Assembly (NCBI RefSeq): GCF_965230805.1 | Contig: NZ_OZ246019.1 | Location: forward strand, 3,410,001-3,474,000 | DNA from: Marinifilum sp965230805 | GTDB taxonomy: Bacteria; Bacteroidota; Bacteroidia; Bacteroidales; Marinifilaceae | Length of the DNA stretch: 64,000 bases | Direction: 5' to 3' | Shown: one piece after another, positions 26,914-37,128 of the stretch | How positions within the stretch are numbered: position 1 is the stretch's first letter | Layout of the letters: every line of letters starts with the position of its first letter | Notes under the pieces: model-generated | What the model was told of the DNA's origin: nothing | What the model saw: only the letters and a program-made list of their open reading frames with translations | The model's database searches: none | Position numbers and translations under genes: made by a program

Positions 26914-28050
26914 ATGGAATCACTAAAGAAATACATATCAAAAGCAAGCGATTGGTCAAAAGGCATTTTGTTTGGAGAGCTGGATATCTCAGAAATGAAG
27001 ACTCAGGATGCCAAAGATTTTAAAGAATTGCAATCGGGGGAATATGCCAATTGGCGCCAACAGGTAAAAAGTCTGTTTAATAAAGAGCAGGATTGGAAAA
27101 GTTTGCAAGAGCAAATTAATTCAATGTCATCCCAATCCAAGATTATACGTTTCGTAAAATATTGGCAATCAGCAGCTGCAATTCTATTGCTGGCGGTTTT
27201 GATATATGGAGGCTATTTCATCTATCATGATATGCAAACTCCAAATTATGATGGTGTACTTCCTGGAAGATCAATGGCCTACCTACAAATTGGTAATCAG
27301 CAAAGAATAGAACTTGCCGATACTGATACGTTAATTGTTACTAAAGGATCTCGGGTTCAGCTAGAATCGGGCAAACTGATTTATTCAAAAAAAGAGGCTG
27401 TTAAAGAGAACAATGAATATGTGAAAATGAGTATTCCCAGAAATGCTGAGTATAAAGCAGTGCTTTCTGATGGTACAAAAGTGTGGATGAATTCGGAAAC
27501 GGAAATCGGGCATAAGGTGCTGTTTGATATAGATAAAAGACTTGTTGATTTGCAAGGTGAAGCCTATTTCGAGGTAGCCAAAGATGCCAATCGTCCTTTT
27601 GTGGTAAGAACCAGCAACATGAACATTAAAGTTATGGGAACACATTTTAACCTGAAAGCTTACCCCAATGAGGATTATACTTATGCAACTTTAAATGAGG
27701 GAAAGGTGAGGGTTTTCAAAGGTGAAATGCAAGAGGATTTATTGCCAAATCAACAATTAATATTGAATAATGCAAGTAAAGAGTATTCTACTAAGGCGGT
27801 GGATGCATCCATCTTTTCAGCTTGGACGAAAGGGAAATTTCTTTACAAAAATGAGCGCTTGGAAGTAATTTTATCTTCTCTTTCGCGCTGGTACGATTTA
27901 AAAGTGTTTTACGAAAATCCGATTTTAAAAGACGATAGATATTCGATAAGAGTAAATCGATATGATGATATTGAGATACTTTTGAATCATTTGGAATTAA
28001 CAGGAGGGCTTGAATTCGAAGTGAATAATGAAGTTCTTGTTGTCAAATAA
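26914..28050 (+). CDS. FecR family anti-sigma factor (operon 2)
   Basis: 378 residues, with a single membrane segment near 87-105 (SAAAILLLAVLIYGGYFIY), a FecR domain around 170-260 (YKAVLSDGTKVWMNSETEIG; GEAYFEVAKDANRPFVV; VMGTHFNLKAYPNEDY) and a DUF4974-like C-terminus (ILSSLSRWYDLKVFYENP). It sits between its sigma gene and susC, the usual cell-surface signalling arrangement. The N-terminal cytoplasmic part should bind the sigma encoded at 26222. Confidence 0.93.
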   Translation: MESLKKYISKASDWSKGILFGELDISEMKTQDAKDFKELQSGEYANWRQQVKSLFNKEQDWKSLQEQINSMSSQSKIIRFVKYWQSAAAILLLAVLIYGGYFIYHDMQTPNYDGVLPGRSMAYLQIGNQQRIELADTDTLIVTKGSRVQLESGKLIYSKKEAVKENNEYVKMSIPRNAEYKAVLSDGTKVWMNSETEIGHKVLFDIDKRLVDLQGEAYFEVAKDANRPFVVRTSNMNIKVMGTHFNLKAYPNEDYTYATLNEGKVRVFKGEMQEDLLPNQQLILNNASKEYSTKAVDASIFSAWTKGKFLYKNERLEVILSSLSRWYDLKVFYENPILKDDRYSIRVNRYDDIEILLNHLELTGGLEFEVNNEVLVVK

Positions 28051-28134
28051 AAGCAAATTAGGAATCATTTAAACAAGAATAGAATAAACCATATTCTCGT
28101 GCACAATTTATATTGCACAGGATAAAACAAAAAA

Positions 28135-28163
28135 GGGAAAGGATATTTGCGGTATCACTTCCC
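28135..28163 (+). promoter_or_regulatory. Hairpin between fecR and susC (operon 2)
   Basis: GGGAA-GATA pairs with TATC-TTCCC with an internal two-base mismatch around a TTTGCG-like loop. A weaker GTGCA/TGCAC hairpin precedes it at about 28100. No strong T-run follows. It occupies the same place as the hairpins at 1258, 39376 and 57362. Confidence 0.45.
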
Positions 28164-28210
28164 CAGATAGTTAAATTATAGTTTCACAATTATCTAACCA
28201 GTACAAATTT

Positions 28211-31200
28211 ATGGAAAATTATTTGAAATTTTTCCGTGATTTCATGCGGAAAAAAATTAAAGTCCTAAGAATTATGAAGCTTACACTAATGTTGCTCATA
28301 CTAGGAGTATTGCAGGTTTCTGCGGATGTTTATTCTCAAAATGCGAAAATAAACGTTAAGGTCTCTAAAATGGAACTATCCGAATTCTTATGGGAGTTGC
28401 AACAAAATTCGGAAGTGGTTTTTGTTTATAGAACCAGTGATTTGGAGGGATATGAAAGAATATCTCTGGAAAGAGAAAATGCCAGTATTACTGACGTTTT
28501 GGATGTGATTTTAAGCAATACGAATTTGGAATACAAATTCGATAAGGATGTTATTGTAATTACCAAAAAACAGGAAGAGATTGTTTTGCCTTTTGAAGAA
28601 CAGGAACAAAAGAAAACCATAAAAGGAAAAGTGACCGACAAGGGTGGTGTTGCTTTGCCTGGAGTCTCAGTTACCATTAAAGGAAGCTATGTGGGTACTG
28701 CAACCAATATGGATGGGATCTACCAATTGAAAGTATCCTATGGAGAAGTTTTGTTTTTTTCTTTTGTGGGTATGGCTTCGAAGGAAGTGACATATACAGG
28801 GCAGTCGGAACTGAATGTTGTGTTGGAAGAGGATGCTACTCAGTTGACAGATGTAGTTGTTAACGGTTATTTCTCTCGTAAGGCAGAAAGCTATACGGGA
28901 AATGCAACTGTAGTAAAGGGTATGGATATTATGAAATTGAATCCAATGAGCGTGTTCGAAGCAATTGCCATTCTCGATCCTGATGTGATGATACAGGAAA
29001 ATAATTTATCTGGTTCCGATCCCAATAATCCAGCATCAATTCATATTCAAGGAACAGGAAATTTTAATGCAGGAGAAATTAATGGCACCAAGTATACTTC
29101 AGATTTTGTTGGAGATCCTAACCTACCAACTTTTATTGTTGATGGCTTTGAGCAGAGCTTCGAAATTGTAAACGATATTGATCCAAACAGGATTGCCACT
29201 ATGAGTATCTTAAAAGATGCAGCGGCAACTGCGGTATATGGTTCTCGTGCTGCAAACGGTATAATTGTTATTACTACCATTGCCCCAAAGCCAGGGCGTG
29301 TTGATGTGGTATACAATACAAACATTCAATTTTCTTTTCCTGACTTAAGCACATATGAATATTTAAATGCTCGTGAGAAATTTGAACTTGAACAAGCTCT
29401 TGATGCTACTACCCCATATTATTATGAATGGGAATACAATCGCATTACAAAATGGCTTGCCGAAGGTGTAGATACAGATTGGTTGGCAAAGCCCACAAGA
29501 AATGGAGTAAGTCAAAACCATACTTTAAATATAATGGGTGGTGTTAAAACGCTAAGGTATAATATTGGTTTAAACTACTCTGATGATCAGGGAGTAATGA
29601 AAGGTTCAAAACGTAGCAATTACTCAGTGAATGCAGATATTCATTACCGGCCAAATGATAAATTAACATTTAAGAATAGTGTGAGTTACGCTAGAAATAA
29701 TAGTGTTAATTCTCCTTATGGTACTTTCCAAACTTACACCGAAATGAATCCATTTTTTCCCACTCATGATGCAAATGATGAGTTGGTAAAGAATTATTCT
29801 ACTACCGAAAAAGATGGGCGGGCTGATTATATGTTTAGAGGTCATCATATCAATCCATTATACGAGGCTACGGTTGGTAATTTCGATGAATCAGGATATA
29901 GCAATTTTATAGAGAACTTTGGATTGGATTGGTCTTTTACTGAAGATTTAAGGGCACAATTAAATTTATACTATTCCGAACAAAATTCAACCAGTGATAA
30001 TTTTATTTCTCCTGAATCAAACGCATTTAATGAAGTTAATGAAGCAGCGGAAAGAGGGAGTTATCAATGGACACATACTTTAGCACAAACTTTTAGCGGA
30101 CGCGCAAGTCTGGGTTATATCAAACAAGTAAACGCTCATCATTTTACTTTTAACCTGGGTTATGAAATAGCAATAAATAAAAATGAATCTAATGGATATA
30201 AGGCAATAGGATTTGGTAATTCTGATATGTCGCATCCCAGTTTTGCTGCTGGATTTGATAAAAATGGAGTTCCATTGGCAGGAGAATCTACCGTTCGAAC
30301 AATGGGAGCATACTTAAGTACGAATTATACATGGGACAATAGATTTCTTTTTGATGCTTCGTTAAGATATGATGGTTCCTCTCAATTTGGAGAAAATAAG
30401 AAGGTAGCTCCATTTTATAGTTTTGGATTGGGGTGGAATTTACATGAAGAGGCATTTTTAAAAGGCAATGATATAATTAATCAATTAAAGATACGAGGCA
30501 CTTATGGAGAAACTGGCTCAATCAAATTTAGTGCTTATCAGGCTATAGATACTTACAACTACTATAAAGATTTAAGATATTTTGATAATTTGGGTCTTTA
30601 TATCATGGCTTTAGGGAATGAAGATTTGCGTTGGCAAACTACTAATGATATGAATTTTGGTATTGACCTATCCATGTTCAAGAATAGATTTAATGCGAAT
30701 TTCAATTATTATTTAAAGAAAACAACTGATATGGTTGTTCAGGTTTCTACACCTCCATCTATTGGATTTGAAGGATATATGGAGAACCTGGGGGAAATGG
30801 AAAATAAAGGATTTAGTTTTAGTGCTCGTTATGATTTAATCCGAAAGAAAGATTTTAATCTGAATATCTTTGTTAATGGTAGTCAGAACAGAAATAAGAT
30901 CTTATCAATATCAAATGCCCTGAAACGTTTTAATGAAGCAAGTAATACAGCTCATGAAAATGATAATCAATTTACTTCTGATAGAGCAGATGCTTCGCAC
31001 CTATACAATAATCAATTTAGAGAAGGTAAATCAACAACGGCTATTTATGCTGTTCAATCATTAGGTATCAATCCTACAAATGGCGAGGAGTTGTTTTTAA
31101 ATAAAGATGGTTCTACCACCTATGAATGGGATGCAAGCCAAAAAGTAATTGCGGGAAATACAGCTCCCGATTTGCAAGGCTCAATGGGATTAAATGTGCG

Positions 31201-31612
31201 ATACAAAAATTTTATAGCCAGTGCTAACTTTCAATATTCGATAGGATCGCAGGCATATAACCATACCTTGGTAAGTAAGGTTGAGAATGCGTATATCCAT
31301 AATAATGTAGATCGAAGAGTGTTGGAAGATACATGGATGCAGCCTGGCGATGTTAAGCCATTTGGTAACCCTAACGGAGCCTATTCATATGCAAGCTCAA
31401 GATTCGTTCAAGATAACGATTGGTTGCGTTTTAGCTCATTAAGTCTCTCATATGATTTTGATAAAACACTGATCAATAAAATTGGTATGAGATCATTAAG
31501 GCTTTCAATTAATACCAACGATCTTGTTTATTGGTCGACCATTAAAAGAGAAAGGGGCACGAGCTACCCATTTGCGAGATCATTTACTGTTGGTTTAAGA
31601 ACAAACTTCTAA
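28211..31612 (+). CDS. SusC/RagA-type TonB-dependent receptor (operon 2)
   Basis: 1133-residue outer-membrane importer. A basic leader and signal core (MKLTLMLLILGVLQVSADVY) is followed by an STN domain (about 52-110), a carboxypeptidase-regulatory-like domain (about 135-215, GKVTDKGGVALPGVSVTIKG), a plug (about 225-355, GDPNLPTFIVDGFEQSFEIV; SILKDAAATAVYGSRAANGI) and a barrel ending GLRTNF. Several in-frame ATGs precede the hydrophobic core, so the exact start is uncertain by about 20 residues. susD starts 10 bp after its stop. Close in sequence to the operon 1 and 3 copies; substrate unknown. Confidence 0.96.
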   Translation: MENYLKFFRDFMRKKIKVLRIMKLTLMLLILGVLQVSADVYSQNAKINVKVSKMELSEFLWELQQNSEVVFVYRTSDLEGYERISLERENASITDVLDVILSNTNLEYKFDKDVIVITKKQEEIVLPFEEQEQKKTIKGKVTDKGGVALPGVSVTIKGSYVGTATNMDGIYQLKVSYGEVLFFSFVGMASKEVTYTGQSELNVVLEEDATQLTDVVVNGYFSRKAESYTGNATVVKGMDIMKLNPMSVFEAIAILDPDVMIQENNLSGSDPNNPASIHIQGTGNFNAGEINGTKYTSDFVGDPNLPTFIVDGFEQSFEIVNDIDPNRIATMSILKDAAATAVYGSRAANGIIVITTIAPKPGRVDVVYNTNIQFSFPDLSTYEYLNAREKFELEQALDATTPYYYEWEYNRITKWLAEGVDTDWLAKPTRNGVSQNHTLNIMGGVKTLRYNIGLNYSDDQGVMKGSKRSNYSVNADIHYRPNDKLTFKNSVSYARNNSVNSPYGTFQTYTEMNPFFPTHDANDELVKNYSTTEKDGRADYMFRGHHINPLYEATVGNFDESGYSNFIENFGLDWSFTEDLRAQLNLYYSEQNSTSDNFISPESNAFNEVNEAAERGSYQWTHTLAQTFSGRASLGYIKQVNAHHFTFNLGYEIAINKNESNGYKAIGFGNSDMSHPSFAAGFDKNGVPLAGESTVRTMGAYLSTNYTWDNRFLFDASLRYDGSSQFGENKKVAPFYSFGLGWNLHEEAFLKGNDIINQLKIRGTYGETGSIKFSAYQAIDTYNYYKDLRYFDNLGLYIMALGNEDLRWQTTNDMNFGIDLSMFKNRFNANFNYYLKKTTDMVVQVSTPPSIGFEGYMENLGEMENKGFSFSARYDLIRKKDFNLNIFVNGSQNRNKILSISNALKRFNEASNTAHENDNQFTSDRADASHLYNNQFREGKSTTAIYAVQSLGINPTNGEELFLNKDGSTTYEWDASQKVIAGNTAPDLQGSMGLNVRYKNFIASANFQYSIGSQAYNHTLVSKVENAYIHNNVDRRVLEDTWMQPGDVKPFGNPNGAYSYASSRFVQDNDWLRFSSLSLSYDFDKTLINKIGMRSLRLSINTNDLVYWSTIKRERGTSYPFARSFTVGLRTNF

Positions 31613-31622
31613 ACTTATTATC

Positions 31623-33101
31623 ATGAAAATATTAAAAATCAGATATTATCTAATATTAATGTTAGTAGTGTTGCTTGGTTCATGCAACGATTACTTTGAT
31701 GTTGATCCACTGGGCGAAATTCCAAGAGATAATAATTTCAATAATCCAGAAGGATTCTATAATGCTTTGAATGGTGTTTATATCTCTTTAAGCGATGAAA
31801 ACTTATTTGGACATCACTTAACATATGGAGTGATTGAAAAAATGGCTAACAATCATTCGCTCGAAGGAAACGATCCCATAGCTGATTTCGATTATGAGAA
31901 TGTTGAAATTCAACCTATCGTAAATGGCATTTGGGAGAAATTGTACAATTCAATAGCCCTGATCAATTCGATACTGGATGCTTTAAAAGAAAAGCCCGAT
32001 GTTTTGAGTGCCGAAAAATTTAAATTGGTGAAAGGTGAGGCTTTAGGGCTTAGAGCATATCTTCATTATACAGCTGTAAAGTTATTTGCGCCTGATTATA
32101 ATCTCAACAAATCGATGAAGGCAATTCCATATGTTAAAACTTATACTGATAAAGCGATATATGGATTTTCTACTGTGGAAGAAGTATATAAAAGTATACT
32201 TGATGATTTGAATGAAGCAGAATTGTTATTAAAAGAGGAGGATCCTGCAGTTACTGGTATTTCTGATAGGAGTGATTCCAATTTTCCTCAGTTCATTGGT
32301 GGCGGAACGATATTGGAGAATCGAAGAGTCTATTTCAACTATTGGGCTGTTGTAGCAACAAAAGCTCGTGTTTTTATGAGTATGAGCGATTACAAAAATG
32401 CCTATGATGCCGCTAAACTAGTTCTTAATGGACAAGTATTTGATTGGGTTAATTTAACAAGTGCAGCATCAATTTATAGAAGGGATGTTATTTATTATTC
32501 CGAAATGATAACAGGTATTGAAGTTTCGAAATTGAAAAACTATTACAATTCATTTTTTGATACAGAAAAATATACAACAACCCAAAGTAGTTGGTACGAC
32601 TATATCACAAGTATATATGATCACCCTTCAGACTACAGATTAAAATATCAGTTTAGGCCTAATAAAAATAATTCTCCTGAAGGAAATACAATTTCAATTA
32701 AATATGATCAGAGGGTTAATGATGGATCAGGTGATTCAGAATCAGTTTACGATGGTTATTACCTAGTGCCTTTGATTAAAAAAGGCGAGATGCAATTGAT
32801 TGCTGCGGAGGCTATGAATATTTTAAATCCAGGCAATACCGAAGTTATAGACTTGTTGCAAGAATTAAGGCGACACAGAGATATTAGAGATGATTTGCCT
32901 GAAATGACAGCGGAAGAACTTGGTGATTTTATTCTTGAGGAATTTCGTCGTGAATTGTATTTGGAAGGACAAATGTTTTTTCAATACAAAAGGCTAAATA
33001 AAAATTCAATGCCAAGATTGGGCTTTCCAAGTACTGTCGAAATATCGGAAGGTGCGTATGTAATGCCAATCCCTAAAGATGAATTAGAATTAAACTTTTA
33101 A
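31623..33101 (+). CDS. SusD/RagB family outer-membrane lipoprotein (operon 2)
   Basis: 492 residues with a lipobox at Cys21 (VVLLGSCNDYFDVDP), helical TPR-like segments (KGEALGLRAYLHYTAVKLFA) and the family C-terminus (EFRRELYLEGQMFFQYKRLN). It partners the SusC encoded directly upstream and captures its ligand at the cell surface. Compared with the operon 1 and 3 copies it keeps the LFGHHLTYGVIE motif, supporting a common origin of the three operons. Confidence 0.96.
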   Translation: MKILKIRYYLILMLVVLLGSCNDYFDVDPLGEIPRDNNFNNPEGFYNALNGVYISLSDENLFGHHLTYGVIEKMANNHSLEGNDPIADFDYENVEIQPIVNGIWEKLYNSIALINSILDALKEKPDVLSAEKFKLVKGEALGLRAYLHYTAVKLFAPDYNLNKSMKAIPYVKTYTDKAIYGFSTVEEVYKSILDDLNEAELLLKEEDPAVTGISDRSDSNFPQFIGGGTILENRRVYFNYWAVVATKARVFMSMSDYKNAYDAAKLVLNGQVFDWVNLTSAASIYRRDVIYYSEMITGIEVSKLKNYYNSFFDTEKYTTTQSSWYDYITSIYDHPSDYRLKYQFRPNKNNSPEGNTISIKYDQRVNDGSGDSESVYDGYYLVPLIKKGEMQLIAAEAMNILNPGNTEVIDLLQELRRHRDIRDDLPEMTAEELGDFILEEFRRELYLEGQMFFQYKRLNKNSMPRLGFPSTVEISEGAYVMPIPKDELELNF

Positions 33102-33113
33102 TAGCACATTGAG

Positions 33114-33902
33114 ATGAAGAACTTTATATATATAGTCTTATTCTTATTGCTTGTTACATCTTGCAGCAAGGATGAAATAGATTTGTTCGTAGAGACTGAT
33201 TATTTATCAATCGATATTGAACCTAAAGAGAATCAGAAATACCCGGAATACACTCACACATTTGTTTTTGATAATGAGGATGTGAATAGCACAACCATTA
33301 CCGTTCCTGTAATTATTGCGGGTCGTCCAACCGCTCAGCTAAGAAACTTTAAAATACAGGTTGTAGATACTTTAACCACTGCCCTCGAAGGAACTCATTT
33401 TGAGTCAATCAACCAGGAGCTAAATGTAATCGATGCAAATAGCTCTAATGGTCATATCTCATTAGAAATAAATCGAACCGCAAACCTTAAAAATGAGACA
33501 TTAACCATAGGTTTGGAGATTATTTCTGATGATACCTTTGGGCAAGGACCAAATCCGCTTGTGACTGTTAACATAACAGATAGATTAGTAAAACCTGATT
33601 GGTGGTATACAAAAGGGAATAATCCTTGGTCAAGTGATCCGAATTTGGGTTATTATACCGAAGAGAAGCTAAAACAATGGTTCGAGTTTTGGGATATTAA
33701 CGATGGTACTGATCCTTGGAGTCTGGAACCTTATACCTATGAATATTACAGTGAATATTTTGGGGAGTGGATGATTGGTACCAATCTGGCGTTAATGCGA
33801 ATTACCATTGAAGAATTCAGACAGTGGTTATTGAAAAAAGATCCACAACCAATTGATGAAAATGGAGATAAAGTGGCTGATACACTGGATACTCTTGAAT
33901 AA
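33114..33902 (+). CDS. DUF4843 domain lipoprotein (operon 2)
   Basis: 262 residues with a lipobox at Cys17 (LLLVTSCSKDE). Family landmarks are LRNFKIQVVDTLTTALEGTH, the WW pair in KPDWWYTKG, and the C-terminal DENGDKVADTLD. It starts 12 bp after susD. Function unknown; likely an accessory lipoprotein of the SusCD complex by its fixed position in three operons here. Confidence 0.88.
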   Translation: MKNFIYIVLFLLLVTSCSKDEIDLFVETDYLSIDIEPKENQKYPEYTHTFVFDNEDVNSTTITVPVIIAGRPTAQLRNFKIQVVDTLTTALEGTHFESINQELNVIDANSSNGHISLEINRTANLKNETLTIGLEIISDDTFGQGPNPLVTVNITDRLVKPDWWYTKGNNPWSSDPNLGYYTEEKLKQWFEFWDINDGTDPWSLEPYTYEYYSEYFGEWMIGTNLALMRITIEEFRQWLLKKDPQPIDENGDKVADTLDTLE

Positions 33903-33925
33903 GTTTTTACTAAGATAAAATAGTT

Positions 33926-34140
33926 TGAAACGAGCAAGATTAAAATAACCTTCGATAGCTCCCGATAGCGAAAAGTTTGAGGACACACGGTAAAAGCTTG
34001 TCCCAGATTTATTTCCGGGTTTATTCTGATCTTTCGGTTTCCTCCCAATAACAATAGGGATGACCAATAAATAAAATTACAAACAGATGAAACGAGCATG
34101 ATTAAAAATAATTATTTCACATACACGGTAATGATTATTT
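33926..34140 (+). repeat. Recurrent intercistronic element, two tandem copies in operon 2
   Basis: The 283-bp gap between the DUF4843 and PKD-like genes holds two related copies. The first has TGAAACGAGCAAGATTAAAA (33926-33945) and ACACACGGTAAA (33983-33994). The second has ATGAAACGAGCATGATTAAA (34087-34106) and CACATACACGGTAATGATTA (34118-34137). A CGATAGC-TCCCGATAGCG patch lies between them. The third block seen in other copies (GAGTTCCATGTGATAA) is not recognisable here. Same element as at 6250 and 46894. Confidence 0.5.
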
Positions 34141-34185
34141 TGATCTTGTGGCTTCTATCTAACAAATGGAAAAAAATATAAACAG

Positions 34186-35640
34186 ATGAAAAATATAATA
34201 TTATTACTAATTTCTGCATTAGCACTTTTATCTTCTTGTATCGAAGATGATAGTTCAATAATGCATGTTGATATAGGAGATGTAACAATATCAGGGATTG
34301 CAAAAGAATATTTTGCTGTGGTTCGTGAGCCTTTTAAAATTGACCCAATTATTGAATTGGAAGGGATAGCTGAATCCGACCTTAAATATTATTGGGTTTA
34401 TGGTTCTAATGGAGAGGATACATTAAGTACCGAAAGAGTACTTGATATTTTAATGCCTGATTATATAGGAAGCAAAACATACATCACATTAATTGTTGAA
34501 AATGCCAGATACAAAACAAAATATGAGAGTGAAAGTGCAGTTGTGACTATTGGTTCTCATTTCGAAAAAGGTTGGGTGCTGCTAAGTGATAAAGGAGAAA
34601 ATTCTTACTTGTCGTTTATATCCGAATCGAATACCGAATCACCTGTTTACCACGATTTATATGCCAATATTTCGGATCAACCAATGAAGAAGGGCAAGCA
34701 ATTATTTATCGACACCAGGTCTTCAGATACATATATAGGGGTTATTCCGGAAGATGCCCCGGAAGAAACATTTTTAATAGAAGGAGATTACTTTACGTAT
34801 TCTCATTTGCTGTCAGAAGAATTTAGGAATTTTGATAATCTTGATGGGGAATTTAAGCCAAATGCTGTTTTTATTCCTGGATACGGTCCACGTTTTGTTA
34901 TGACCAATAAAAAGATTTATCCTAGGAGTGGATCGACATATGATTTGGATAAGTACTCAGTGCCAACTTATGGTGATTATGAAGTTCGTGATTTATTTGG
35001 TTCTACCGATTATTTAGGAAGAAATTTGGTTGCCTACGATTATAAAAATAAACAATACGTTTTTGTTGGAGATTATGGAGGTTCAAGAAATATTTCAACA
35101 TTCTCAAGTCCTGATGGTGATTTCGATTTAAGCAATCCGATAGAAGAGCCTTTATGGATGGGGAGTTCAAGTATGTTGAGTTATTATTTGGATAATGAAT
35201 GTTTATCTGTTGTAAAAGATGCCAGCGGTCAATACAAATTGCATCAAATAATGGTTGAAAATACCAGAGTCAACGACGTTTGGGGATTGTACCTTCGATC
35301 AGGTTATCCTATAGAAAGTGATTTGCCGGTAACAATAAATGAAAACACTGTTTTTTGCGGGACCAATGGATTTTTATACATAGGTAATGACAAAGATATT
35401 AAAGAACGGGACTTGGTTCGAAATGGCATCACACGTGATCTTGTTACAATGCCACATCCTGTTACATGTATTGCTCCATTTACCAGTACATCTATTGCTG
35501 TGGCAACCAATTCGGGGGATCCTGAATTGCCAGGTGATTTTTATATTATTTCAATTGATCCTGCCAATCCTGGCGAAATACTTCAAAAATACGAAAGAGT
35601 AGGAGGTATCATTAAACACATGAAGTATAAAAACCTATAA
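34186..35640 (+). CDS. PKD-like family lipoprotein (operon 2)
   Basis: 484 residues with a lipobox at Cys18 (ALALLSSCIEDDS). It has the same length and plan as the operon 1 copy: an N-terminal PKD/Ig-like part (ESDLKYYWVYGSNGEDTLST), a FEKGWVLLSDKGE junction near residue 125, then propeller-like strands. The typical GNYDY box after the lipobox is missing here, so this copy is more diverged. The thioredoxin-like gene follows 18 bp later, suggesting a continuous transcript. Confidence 0.8.
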   Translation: MKNIILLLISALALLSSCIEDDSSIMHVDIGDVTISGIAKEYFAVVREPFKIDPIIELEGIAESDLKYYWVYGSNGEDTLSTERVLDILMPDYIGSKTYITLIVENARYKTKYESESAVVTIGSHFEKGWVLLSDKGENSYLSFISESNTESPVYHDLYANISDQPMKKGKQLFIDTRSSDTYIGVIPEDAPEETFLIEGDYFTYSHLLSEEFRNFDNLDGEFKPNAVFIPGYGPRFVMTNKKIYPRSGSTYDLDKYSVPTYGDYEVRDLFGSTDYLGRNLVAYDYKNKQYVFVGDYGGSRNISTFSSPDGDFDLSNPIEEPLWMGSSSMLSYYLDNECLSVVKDASGQYKLHQIMVENTRVNDVWGLYLRSGYPIESDLPVTINENTVFCGTNGFLYIGNDKDIKERDLVRNGITRDLVTMPHPVTCIAPFTSTSIAVATNSGDPELPGDFYIISIDPANPGEILQKYERVGGIIKHMKYKNL

Positions 35641-35658
35641 GTTTTAAAAGCTTTATGA

Positions 35659-36792
35659 ATGATAAAAACAAGAATTAAGATGCTAAAAATTAAATTCATA
35701 ATAATGATGGCTTTGTATGTGTTAACATCATTTGATACCAAAGCTGCGGACGATTTTGTGATAAAGGGAAAGTATGATAACATCCAAAATGGCAAAAAAT
35801 TGTATTTGCATAATTTAGATTTGCATTATGATGTTGCCACCTGTGTAGTTAAAGATGGCAAATTCATTTTTAAAGGGAAAACAGATCAAGCATACCGTGT
35901 AATTATACGATCTTCTACAGACGAACCAAACTTTATTGTTTCCGAAACATTTATCCTTGAAAAAGGAGAAATTTTATTTGATAGTAAAGGAAGGGATTTT
36001 AACAAAGCTGTTATTACAGGTGGAGACTGTAACAAATACGACCTAATTTTTCAAGATAGGACCAAAGGCTATAACATTGCAATGGATTCTATTCGCAATG
36101 CTCTGAAATATGGGAATAAACTCAGCGAAGAGGAGAAAGATGCTGTTTATGCCAAAGCAGGAGCACTTGCTAAAACAAGAGAAAAGATCGTAAAACAATT
36201 TTTGGACGAATATCCTAATACATTTAAATCGCTTTGTCTTTTAACCGAGCCTTACATGAAATTGCCGGGCGATAGCATAAGAATGTACTACGAGAAATTA
36301 TCTCCTGAATTACAAAATACATTAAAGGGGATTGGTCTCAATTTTGCACTTTTTGGCAAGGTCCTAAAAAATGGAGATAAAGCCGAATTAACAGGTGCTT
36401 TAACTTTAAAAGGGAATTCATTTACACTTTCGGAGGTTAAGCAAGAATATATCATACTCGATTTTACATCAATAAGCTGTGGGCCTTGTAAAATATTAAA
36501 TAAGGAATTACTTCAACACTATGATGCCTGGAAAGATAAAATTGAAATTGTTTCGTTTTATAATGATACAGACAAGGATCAAATTAAAGAGTACATAAAG
36601 GCGAGTAATATAAATTGGAAAGTTGTATCTGATTTTAAAGGGGATTTAAGCCTTAATGTTAGAAAGTTTAATGTTCAGGGGATTCCAAATATCTTTGTTT
36701 TGGATAAGGAACGCAAAATTATTCATCATCGTGTAGGCTTTTCAAAAGAATCAGATTTTATTGCCGGAATTGAAGAATTGATTCATCAATAA
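35659..36792 (+). CDS. Thioredoxin-like protein with DUF4369-type N-terminus (operon 2)
   Basis: 377 residues. A signal peptide (core FIIMMALYVLTSF) is followed by a DUF4369-like beta-sheet domain (about 30-130, FVIKGKYDNIQNGKKLYLHN), a helical linker and a C-terminal thioredoxin fold with active site SCGPC (273-277, DFTSISCGPCKILN) and cis-proline segment (VQGIPNIFVLD). An ATG at 35680 is an equally good start. The Trp usually before CGPC is Ser here. It closes operon 2. A thiol-redox step linked to the imported ligand or to folding of the SusCD proteins is inferred. Confidence 0.87.
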   Translation: MIKTRIKMLKIKFIIMMALYVLTSFDTKAADDFVIKGKYDNIQNGKKLYLHNLDLHYDVATCVVKDGKFIFKGKTDQAYRVIIRSSTDEPNFIVSETFILEKGEILFDSKGRDFNKAVITGGDCNKYDLIFQDRTKGYNIAMDSIRNALKYGNKLSEEEKDAVYAKAGALAKTREKIVKQFLDEYPNTFKSLCLLTEPYMKLPGDSIRMYYEKLSPELQNTLKGIGLNFALFGKVLKNGDKAELTGALTLKGNSFTLSEVKQEYIILDFTSISCGPCKILNKELLQHYDAWKDKIEIVSFYNDTDKDQIKEYIKASNINWKVVSDFKGDLSLNVRKFNVQGIPNIFVLDKERKIIHHRVGFSKESDFIAGIEELIHQ

Positions 36793-36864
36793 TACAATAC
36801 ATGAGAATGCAATTGAAACAGCAGCTTTTGCTTTTAAGGTGCTTTATAAAGACTTTTGTTTAAA

Positions 36865-36886
36865 TAACGTGAGTTCGACGTAAAAT
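36865..36886 (+). repeat. Solo end of the 37749-38017 miniature element
   Basis: TAACGTGAGTTCGACGTAAA here matches the terminal repeat of the miniature element downstream, in the same orientation as its left end. No paired right end is seen before the element itself. With the right end at 38016 it brackets the operon 3 sigma gene. Confidence 0.7.
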
Positions 36887-36911
36887 AGTACTTTATTGGA
36901 TTAGTTGTTTG

Positions 36912-36945
36912 GGAGCAAGCAGGTAAGGGGGCTTGCTCCTTTTTG
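36912..36945 (+). terminator. Intrinsic terminator of operon 2
   Basis: GGAGCAAGC (36912-36920) pairs perfectly with GCTTGCTCC (36931-36939), followed by TTTTTG. It is about 120 bp after the thioredoxin-like gene. Nearly the same hairpin, including its loop AGGTAAGG, recurs at 53992. Confidence 0.88.
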
Positions 36946-37128
36946 TTTTATGACGGCAAACAAAGGATCTCTGTTAATAAAATTATGCATGTCAAATGGG
37001 GCAAGTTTAATCGAGTTGAGCTTGATATAATTAACATTTTAGAAGTATACCCTCTGCTTTAACAATTGGGAGGTTTGGTATTATTGTAAGTTTTATTCTA
37101 TATTAGTAGCCATACTTTAGCCTTCTGA